Of a DNA stretch of 64,000 nucleotides, positions 1 to 9,100 are shown piece by piece (the stretch's first letter is position 1; the number at the start of each line of letters is the position of its first letter). The position numbers and the translations under genes are program-made. Origin of the DNA: Luzula sylvatica (Eukaryota > Streptophyta > Magnoliopsida > Poales > Juncaceae); contig OX326958.1 of assembly GCA_946800325.1 (NCBI GenBank), forward strand, positions 70,305,264-70,369,263, written 5' to 3'. The notes under the pieces were generated by a model that saw nothing but the letters and a program-made list of their open reading frames with translations, was not told the DNA's origin and did not search any database.

Positions 1-116
1 GAACGAATTTGGGAAATTATGTTTTTTGAAACCGAATTAACAGAAAATACAGTTTTTTTGGTAATTTCATCATGAATTATTGAATTTGAAGATTATCACA
101 TTGTAACTTTCGCATA

Positions 117-136
117 CTTTCTCCAAATGGCACGAT
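117..136 (+). other. Block shared by A and B monomers (first occurrence)
   Basis: The 20-bp block ctttctccaaatggcacgat is common to A and B monomers although the sequence just upstream (cattgtaac versus aattgtagg) has diverged. It recurs in nearly every monomer, with occasional variants such as gggacgat, gtacgat, gcaagat, tagcacg and ctcctaat. It is broken in the monomer at 26031-26210. This could be a protein-binding box or simply a conversion-homogenised core. It does not match the vertebrate CENP-B box pattern. Confidence 0.6.
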
Positions 137-152
137 CTTCATATCAAAATCG

Positions 153-166
153 CTCGCCTCGACGAG
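153..166. other. GC-rich dyad, type A form (first occurrence)
   Basis: Within an AT-rich monomer, ctcgcctcgacgag forms a short imperfect inverted repeat (ctcg paired with cgag around a 6-base centre). Many A monomers read tctctcg upstream instead of tcgctcg, for example at 690, 1425 and 3974, which lengthens the stem to ctctcg/cgagag. The same position in B monomers also holds an inverted repeat. The position recurs once per 182 bp. Confidence 0.6.
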
Positions 167-334
167 AGAAATGCAGCAGCGCGGCCGAATTTCGAAAATT
201 ATGTATTTTGAGGCCGAATTAACAAAAAATACAGTTTTTTTTGTAATTTCATCTTGAATTATTGAATATGAAGATTGTCCAATTGTAGGTTTCTCAATCT
301 TTCTCCAAATGGCACGATTTTTATATCAAAATTG

Positions 335-350
335 CTCGCCCCCGCGCGAG
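335..350. other. GC-rich dyad, type B form II
   Basis: ctcgcccccgcgcgag has 5-bp arms (ctcgc and gcgag) around six bases. Compared with form I, the inverted repeat is two bases longer and the following spacer two bases shorter, so monomer length is unchanged. It usually precedes A monomers of the tgttttttg kind. Confidence 0.65.
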
Positions 351-546
351 AAATACATTAACGCGAACGAATTTGGGAAATTATGTTTTTTGAAACCGAA
401 TTAACAGAAAATACAGTTTTTTTGGTAATTTCATCATGAATTATTGAATTTGAAGATTATCACATTGTAACTTTCTCATACTTTCTCCAAATGGCACGAT
501 CTTCATATCAAAATCGCTCGCCTCGACGAGAGGAATGCAGCGGCAC

Positions 547-728
547 GGCCGAATTTCGAAAATTATGTATTTTGAGCCCGAATTAACAAAAAATACAGTT
601 TTTTTTGTAATTTCATCTTGAATTATTGAATATGAAGATTATCACATTGTAACATTCTCATACTTTCTCCAAATGGCACGATCTTCATATCAAAATCTCT
701 CGCCTCGACGAGAGAAATGCAGCAGCGC
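547..728 (+). repeat. Hybrid monomer B-to-A
   Basis: It starts as B (ggccgaatttcg, gagcccg, tcatcttg, gaatatg) and from about 643-651 continues as A (atcacattgtaac, cttcatatc, ctcgcctcgacgag). It lies between an A monomer (365-546) and a B monomer (729-910), so the order is A, B/A, B. Length is still 182 bp, which shows that the exchange was at equivalent positions of the two monomer types. Confidence 0.95.
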
Positions 729-1244
729 GGCCGAATTTCGAAAATTATGTATTTTGATCCCGAATTAACAAAAAATACAGTTTTTTTTGTAATTTCATCT
801 TGAATTATTGAATATGAAGATTGTCCAATTGTAGGTTTCTCAATCTTTCTCCAAATGGCACGATTTTTATATCAAAATCATTCGCCCCGGCGAGAGAAAT
901 ACAGGAGCGCGAACGAATTTGGGAAATTACGTATTTTGAAACCGAATTAACAGAAAATACAGTTTTTTTGGTAATTTCATCATGAATTATTGAATTTGAA
1001 GATTATCACATTGTAACTTTCTCATACTTTCTCCAAATGGCACGATCTTTATATCAAAATCGCTCGCCTCGACGAGAGGAATGCAGCATCGCGGCCGAAT
1101 TTCGAAAATTATGTATTTTGAGCCCGAATTAACAAAAAATACAGTTTTTTTTGTAATTTCATCTTGAATTATTGAATATGAAGACTGTCCAATTGTAGGT
1201 TTCTCAATCTTTCTCCAAATGGCACGATTTTTATATCAAAAACG

Positions 1245-1258
1245 CTCGCCCCGGCGAG
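1245..1258. other. GC-rich dyad, type B form I
   Basis: ctcgccccggcgag has perfect 6-bp arms (ctcgcc and ggcgag) around two bases. This is the form in B monomers that precede A monomers of the tgtattttg kind. It is one of two alternative inverted-repeat configurations in B. Confidence 0.65.
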
Positions 1259-3094
1259 AGAAATACAGAAGCGCGAACGAATTTGGGAAATTATGTATTT
1301 TGAAACCGAATTAACAGAAAATACAGTTTTTTTGGTAATTTCATCATGAATTATTGAATTTGAAGATTATCACATTGTAACTTTCTCATACATTCTCCAA
1401 ATGGCACGATCTTCATATCAAAATCTCTCGCCTCGACGAGAGGAATGCAGCAACGTGGCCGAATTTCGAAAATTATGTATTTTGAGCCCGAATTAACAAA
1501 AAATACAGTTTTTTTTGGAATTTCATCTTGAATTATTGAATATGAAGATTGTCCAATTGTAGGTTTCTCAATCTTTCTCCAAATGACACGATTTTTATAT
1601 CAAAATTGTTCGCCCCCACGCGAGAAATACAGCCACGCGAACGAATTTGGGAAATTATGTTTTTTGAAACCGAATTAACAGAAAATACAGTTTTTTTGGC
1701 AATTTCATCATGAATTATTGAATTTGAAGATTATCACATTGTAACTTTCTCATACTTTCTCCAAATGGCACGATCTTCATATCAAAATCGCTCGCCTGGA
1801 CGAGAGGAATGCAGCGGCGCGGCCGAATTTCTAAAATTATGTATTTTGAGCCCGAATTAACAAAAAATACAGTTTTTTTTGTAATTTCATCTTGAATTAT
1901 TGAATATGAAGATTGTCCAATTGTAGGTTTCTCAATCTTTCTCCAAATGGCACGATTTTTATATCAAAATTGCTCGCCCCCGCGCGAGAAATACAGCAAC
2001 GCGAACGAATTTGGGAAATTATGTTTTTTGAAACCGAATTAACAGAAAATACAGTTTTTTTGGTAATTTCATCATGAATTATTGAATTTGAAGATTATCA
2101 CATTGCAACTTTCTCATACTTTCTCCAAATGGCACGATCTTCATATCAAAATCTCTCGCCTCGACGAGAGGAATGCAGCCACGCGGCCGAATTTCGAAAA
2201 TTATGTATTTTGAGCCCGAATTAACAAAAAATACAGTTTTTTTTGGAATTTCATCTTGAATTATTGAATATGAAGATTGTCCAATTGTAGGTTTCTCAAT
2301 CTTTCTCCAAATGGCACGATTTTTATATCAAAATTGCTCGCCCCCGCGCGAGAAATACAGCCACGCGAACGAATTTGGGAAATTATATTTTTTGAAACCG
2401 AATTAACAGAAAATACAGTTTTTTTGGTAATTTCATCATGAATTATTGAATTTGAAGATTATCACATTGTAACTTTCTCATACTTTCTCCAAATGGCACG
2501 ATCTTCATATCAAAATCGCTCGCCTCGACGAGAGGAATGCAGCTGCGCGGCCGAATTTCGAAAATTATGTATTTTGAGCACGAATTAACAAAAAATACAG
2601 TTTTTTTTGTAATTTCATCTTGAATTATTGAATATGAAGATTGTCCAATTGTAGGTTTCTCAATCTTTCTCCAAATGGCACGATTTTTATATCAAAATTG
2701 CTCGCCCCGGCGAGAGAAATACAGATGCGCGAACGAATTTGGGAAATTATGTATTTTGAAACCGAATTAACAGAAAATACAGTTTTTTTGGTAATTTCAT
2801 CATGAATTATTGAATTTGAAGATTATCACATTGTAACTTTCTCATACTTTCTCCAAATGGCACGATCTTCATATCAAAATCGCTCGCCTCGACGAGAGGA
2901 ATGCAGCCACGCGGCCGAATTTCGAAAATTATGTATTTTGAGCCCGAATTAACAAAAAATATTGTTTTTTTTGTAATTTCATCTTGAATTATTGAATATG
3001 AAGATTGTCCAATTGTAGGTTTCTCAATCTTTCTCCAAATGGCACGATTTTTATATCAAAATCGCTCGCCCCGGCGAGAGAAATACAGCAGCGC

Positions 3095-3276
3095 GAACGA
3101 ATTTGGGAAATTATGTATTTTGAAACCGAATTAACAGAAAATACAGTTTTTTTGGTAATTTCATCATGAATTATTCAATTTGAAGATTATCACATTGTAA
3201 CTTTCTCATACTTTCTCCAAATGGCACGATCTTCATATCAAAATCGCTCGCCTCGACGAGAGGAATGCAGCACCGC
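3095..3276 (+). repeat. Representative type A monomer (182 bp)
   Basis: Type A is recognised by gaacgaatttggg at its start, gaaaccgaattaacag, a run of seven T followed by ggtaa, tcatcatg, gattatcacattgtaac, the shared block ctttctccaaatggcacgat, then cttcatatc and the GC-rich ctcgcctcgacgag. It ends gaggaatgcagc plus a variable dinucleotide and cgc. About half of all monomers in the window are of this type. Two sub-states occur: tgtattttgaaacc, usually after a B monomer ending ccccggcgag, and tgttttttgaaacc, usually after a B monomer ending cccccgcgcgag. The strand given is that of the consensus as written and is not a direction of transcription. Confidence 0.95.
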
Positions 3277-3458
3277 GGCCGAATTTCGAAAATTATGTAT
3301 TTTGAGCCCGAATTAACAAAAAATACAGTTTTTTTTGTAATTTCATCTTGAATTATTGAATATGAAGATTGTCCAATTGTAGGTTTCTCAATCTTTCTCC
3401 AAATGGCACGATTTTTATATCAAAATCGCTCGCCCCGGCGAGAGAAATACAGGAGCGC
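3277..3458 (+). repeat. Representative type B monomer (182 bp)
   Basis: Type B starts ggccgaatttcg and carries gagcccgaattaacaaaaaa, a run of eight T followed by gtaa, tcatcttg, gaatatgaagattgtcc and aattgtaggtttctcaatc. It then has the same shared block as type A, tttttatatc and a GC-rich inverted repeat, and ends agaaatacag plus a variable triplet and cgc. It differs from A at roughly 25 positions, most densely at the two ends and in the middle (about residues 90-120 of the unit). Two sub-states of the GC-rich segment exist, ctcgccccggcgag and ctcgcccccgcgcgag, of equal total monomer length. Confidence 0.95.
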
Positions 3459-5643
3459 GAACGAATTTGGGAAATTATGTATTTTGAAACCGAATTAACA
3501 GAAAATACAGTTTTTTTGGTAATTTCATCATGAATTATTGAATTTGAAGATTATCACATTGTAACTTTCTCATACTTTCTCCAAATGGCACGATCTTCAT
3601 ATCAAAATCGCTCGCCTCGACGAGAGGAATGCAGCTTCGCGGCCGAATTTCGAAAATTATGTATTTTGAGCCCGAATTAACAAAAAATACAGTTTTTTTT
3701 GTAATTTCATCTTGAATTATTGAATATGAAGATTGTCCAATTGTAGGTTTCTCAATCTTTCTCCAAATGGCACGATTTTTATATCAAAATCGCTCGCCCC
3801 GGCGAGAGAAATACAGAAGCGCGAACGAATTTGGGAAATTATGTATTTTGAAACCGAATTAACAGAAAATACAGTTTTTTTGGTAATTTCATCATGAATT
3901 ATTGAATTTGAAGATTATCACATTGTAACTTTTTCATACTTTCTCCAAATGGCACGATCTTCATATCAAAATCTCTCGCCTCGACGAGAGGAATGCAGCA
4001 CCGCGGCCGAATTTCGAAAATTATGTATTTTGAGCCCGAATTAACAAAAAATACAGTTTTTTTTGGAATTTCATCTTGAATTATTGAATATGAAGATTGT
4101 CCAATTGTAGGTTTCTCAATCTTTCTCCAAATGGCACGATTTTTATATCAAAATTGTTCGCCCCCGCGCGAGAAATACAGCCACGCGAACGAATTTGGGA
4201 AATTATGTTTTTTGAAACCGAATTAACAGAAAATACAGTTTTTTTGGTAATTTCATCATGAATTATTGAATTTGAAGATTATCACATTGTAACTTTCTCA
4301 TACTTTCTCCAAATGGCACGATCTTCATATCAAAATCGCTCGCCTCGACGAGAGGAATGCAGCATCGCGGCCGAATTTCGAAAATTATGTATTTTGAGCC
4401 CGAATTAACAAAAAATACAGTTTTTTTTGTAATTTCATCTTGAATTATTGAATATGAAGATTGTCCAATTGTAGGTTTCTCAATTTTTCTCCAAATGGCA
4501 CGATTTTTATATCAAAATTGCTCGCCCCCGCGCGAGAAATACAGCAACGCGAACGAATTTGGGAAATTATGTTTTTTGAAACCGAATTAACATAAAATAC
4601 AGTTTTTTTGGTAATTTCATCATGAATTATTGAATTTGAAGATTATCACATTGTAACTTTCTCATACTTTCTCCAAATGGCACGATCTTCATATCAAAAT
4701 CGCTCGCCTCGACGAGAGGAATGCAGCTACGCGGCCGAATTTCGAAAATTATGTATTTTGAGCCCGAATTAACAAAAAATACAGTTTTTTTTGTAATTTC
4801 ATCTTGAATTATTGAATATGAAGATTGTCCAATTGTAGGTTTCTCAATCTTTCTCCAAATGGCACGATTTTTATATCAAAATCGCTCGCCCCGGCGAGAG
4901 AAATACAGAAGCGCGAACGAATTTGGGAAATTATGTATTTTGAAACCGAATTAACAGAAAATACAGTTTTTTTGGTAATTTCATCATGAATTATTGAATT
5001 TGAAGATTATCACATTGTAACTTTTTCATACTTTCTCCAAATGGCACGATCTTCATATCAAAATCTCTCGCCTCGACGAGAGGAATGCAGCCGCGCGGCC
5101 GAATTTCGAAAATTATGTATTTTGGGCCCGAATTAACAAAAAATACAGTTTTTTTTGGAATTTCATCTTGAATTATTGAATATGAAGATTGTCCAATTGT
5201 AGGTTTCTCAATCTTTCTCCAAATGGCACGATTTTGATATCAAAATTGTTCGCCCCCGCGCGAGAAATACAGCCACGCGAACGAATTTGGGAAATTATGT
5301 TTTTTGAAACCGAATTAACAGAAAATACAGTTTTTTTTGGTAATTTCATCATGAATTATTGAATTTGAAGATTATCACATTGTAACTTTCTCATACTTTC
5401 TCCAAATGGCACGATCTTCATATCAAAATCGCTCGCCTCGACGAGAGGAATGCAGCATCGCGGCCGAATTTCGAAAATTATGTATTTTGAGCCCGAATTA
5501 ACAAAAAATACAGTTTTTTTTGTAATTTCATCTTGAATTATTGAATATGAAGATTGTCCAATTGTAGGTTTCTCAATCTTTCTCCAAATGGCACGATTTT
5601 TATATCAAAATCGCTCGCCCCGGCGAGAGAAATACTGGAGCGC

Positions 5644-8190
5644 GAACGAATTTGGGAAATTATGTATTTTGAAACCGAATTAACAGAAAATACAGTTTTT
5701 TTGGTAATTTCATCATGAATTATTCAATTTGAAGATTATCACATTGTAACTTTCTCATACTTTCTCCAAATGGCACGATCTTCATATCAAAATCGCTCGC
5801 CTCGACGAGAGGAATGCAGCACCGCGGCCGAATTTCGAAAATTATGTATTTTGAGCCCGAATTAACAAAAAATACAGTTTTTTTTGTAATTTCATCTTGA
5901 ATTATTGAATATGAAGATTGTCCAATTGTAGGTTTCTCAATCTTTCTCCAAATGGCACGATTTTTATATCAAAATCGCTCGCCCCGGCGAGAGAAATACA
6001 GGAGCGCGAACGAATTTGGGAAATTATGTATTTTGAAACCGAATTAACAGAAAATACAGTTTTTTTGGTAATTTCATCATGAATTATTGAATTTGAAGAT
6101 TATCACATTGTAACTTTCTCATACTTTCTCCAAATGGCACGATCTTCATATCAAAATCGCTCGCCTCGACGAGAGGAATGCAGCTTCGCGGCCGAATTTC
6201 GAAAATTATGTATTTTGAGCCCGAATTAACAAAAAATACAGTTTTTTTTGTAATTTCATCTTGATTATTGAATATGAAGATTGTCCAATTGTAGGTTTCT
6301 CAATCTTTCTCCAAATGGCACGATTTTTATATCAAAATCGCTCGCCCCGGCGAGAGAAATACAGAAGCGCGAACGAATTTGGGAAATTATGTATTTTGAA
6401 ACCGAATTAACAGAAAATACAGTTTTTTTGGTAATTTCATCATGAATTATTGAATTTGAAGATTATCACATTGTAACTTTTTCATACTTTCTCCAAATGG
6501 CACGATCTTCATATCAAAATCTCTCGCCTCGACGAGAGGAATGTAGCCACGCGGCCGAATTTCGAAAATTATGTATTTTGAGCCCGAATTAACAAAAAAT
6601 ACAGTTTTTTTTGGAATTTCATCTTGAATTATTGAATATGAAGATTGTCCAATTGTAGGTTTCTCAATCTTTCTCCAAATGGCACGATTTTTATATCAAA
6701 ATTGTTCGCCCCCGCGCGAGAAATACAGCCACGCGAACGAATTTGGGAAATTATGTTTTTTGAAACCGAATTAACAGAAAATACAGTTTTTTTGGTAATT
6801 TCATCATGAATTATTGAATTTGAAGATTATCACATTGTAACTTTCTCATACTTTCTCCAAATGGCACGATCTTCATATCAAAATCGCTCGTCTCGACGAG
6901 AGGAATGCAGCATCGCGGCCGAATTTCGAAAATTATGTATTTTGAGCCCGAATTAACAAAAAATACAGTTTTTTTTGTAATTTCATCTTGAATTATTGAA
7001 TATGAAGATTGTCCAATTGTAGGTTTCTCAATTTTTCTCCAAATGGCACGATTTTTATATCAAAATTGCTCGCCCCCGCGCGAGAAATACAGCAACGCGA
7101 ACGAATTTGGGAAATTATGTTTTTTGAAACCGAATTAACATAAAATACAGTTTTTTTGGTAATTTCATCATGAATTATTGAATTTGAAGATTATCACATT
7201 GTAACTTTCTCATACTTTCTCCAAATGGCACGATCTTCATATCAAAATCGCTCGCCTCGACGAGAGGAATGCAGCTTCGCCGCCGAATTTCGAAAATTAT
7301 GTATTTTGAGCCCGAATTAACAAAAAATACAGTTTTTTTTGTAATTTCATCTTGAATTATTGAATATGAAGATTGTCCAATTGTAGGTTTCTCAATCTTT
7401 CTCCAAATGGCACGATTTTTATATCAAAATCGCTCGCCCCGGCGAGAGAAATACAGAAGCGCGAACGAATTTGGGAAATTATGTATTTTGAAACCGAATT
7501 AACAGAAAATACAGTTTTTTTGGTAATTTCATCATGAATTATTGAATTTGAAGATTATCACATTGTAACTTTTTCATACTTTCTCCAAATGGCACGATCT
7601 TCATATTAAAATCTCTCGCCTCGACGAGAGGAATGCAGCCACGCGGCCGAATTTCGAAAATTATGTATTTTGAGCCCGAATTAACAAAAAATACAGTTTT
7701 TTTTGGAATTTCATCTTGAATTATTGAATATGAAGATTGTCCAATTGTAGGTTTCTCAATCTTTCTCCAAATGGCACGATTTTTATATCAAAATTGTTCG
7801 CCCCCGCGCGAGAAATACAGCCACGCGAACGAATTTGGGAAATTATGTTTTTTGAAACCGAATTAACAGAAAATACAGTTTTTTTGGTAATTTCATCATG
7901 AATTATTGAATTTGAAGATTATCACATTGTAACTTTCTCATACTTTCTCCAAATGGCACGATCTTCATATCAAAATCGCTCGCCTCGACGAGAGGAATGC
8001 AGCACCGCGGCCGAATTTCGAAAATTATGTATTTTGAGCCCGAATTAACAAAAAATACAGTTTTTTTTGTAATTTCGTCTTGAATTATTGAATATGAAGA
8101 TTGTCCAATTGTAGGTTTCTCAATTTTTCTCCAAATGGCACGATTTTTATATCAAAATTGCTCGCCCCCGCGCGAGAAATACAGCAACGC
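5644..8190. repeat. Higher-order repeat, 7 dimers, copy 2
   Basis: This copy repeats the dimer order I, I, I, II, II, I, II, with ttattcaattt at 5720 and taactttttcatac at 6478 and 7570. It is 2547 bp long. One A is missing near 6264 (tcatcttgattattg), so it is 1 bp short of 14 x 182. A single-base variant shared by 4590, 7140 and 8231 (aacataaaatac) shows further local copying. Confidence 0.85.
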
Positions 8191-9100
8191 GAACGAATTT
8201 GGGAAATTATGTTTTTTGAAACCGAATTAACATAAAATACAGTTTTTTTGGCAATTTCATCATGAATTATTGAATTTGAAGATTATCACATTGTAACTTT
8301 CTCATACTTTCTCCAAATGGCACGATCTTCATATCAAAATCGCTCGCCTCGACGAGAGAAATGCAGCAGCGCAGCCGAATTTCGCAAATTATGTATTTTG
8401 AGCCCGAATTAACAAAAAATACAGTTTTTTTTGTAATTTCATCTTGAATTATTGAATATGAAGATTGTCCAATTGTAGGTTTCTCAATCTTTCTCCAAAT
8501 GGCACGATTTTTATATCAAAATCACTCGCCCCGGCGAGAGAAATACAGCAACGCGTACGAATTTGGGAAATTATGTTTTTTGAAACCGAATTAACCGAAA
8601 ATACAGTTTTTTTGGTAATTTCATCATGAATTATTGAATTTGAAGATTATCACATTGTAACTTTCTCATACTTTCTCCAAATGGCACGATCTTCATATCA
8701 AAATCTCTCGCCTCGACGAGAGGAATGCAGCCACGCGGCCGAATTTCGAAAATTATGTATTTTGAGCCCGAATTAACAAAAAATACAGTTTTTTTTGGAA
8801 TTTCATCTTGAATTATTGAATATGAAGATTGTCCAATTGTAGGTTTCTCAATCTTTCTCCAAATGGCACGATTTTTATATCAAAATTGTTCGCCCCCGCG
8901 CGAGAAATACAGCCACGCGAACGAATTTGGGAAATTATGTTTTTTGAAACCGAATTAACAGAAAATACAGTTTTTTTGGTAATTTCATCATGAATTATTG
9001 AATTTGAAGATTATCACATTGTAACTTTCTCATACTTTCTCCAAATGGCACGATCTTCATATCAAAATCGCTCGCCTCGACGAGAGGAATGCAGCTTCGC
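8191..9100. repeat. Transitional block, 5 monomers
   Basis: Five monomers (910 bp) between two higher-order families. The A monomer at 8555 breaks the usual linkage: it follows a form I B monomer yet carries tgttttttgaaacc. The B monomer at 8373 has a private cgcagccgaatttcgc start. Confidence 0.75.

Larger units (their letters stand above)
1..3094. repeat. Left block, mixed dimers (17 monomers)
   Basis: Seventeen monomers exactly fill this interval (17 x 182). Form I and form II dimers are mixed without an obvious repeated order, and there is a hybrid monomer at 547-728. Private variants include cgcatac at 111 and a cgcccccacgcgag dyad near 1615. No gene or other element is present. Confidence 0.85.
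3095..5643. repeat. Higher-order repeat, 7 dimers, copy 1
   Basis: Fourteen monomers, 2549 bp including one extra T near 5340. By sub-state the seven dimers run I, I, I, II, II, I, II. Diagnostic variants are ttattcaattt at 3171 and taactttttcatac at about 3930 and 5022. The same order and variants reappear in the next copy at 2549 bp spacing. Confidence 0.85.

Noticed and set aside
53..60. Rho-independent terminators or Pol III terminators at the T runs
   Set aside because: The T7/T8 runs recur in every monomer without an adjacent GC stem; the dyad is about 100 bp away. They are part of the repeat.
183..222. CENP-B box (pattern TTCG-4-A-2-CGGG)
   Set aside because: ttcgaaaattatg and the reverse of gagcccgaatt contain only parts of the pattern and not at the required spacing.
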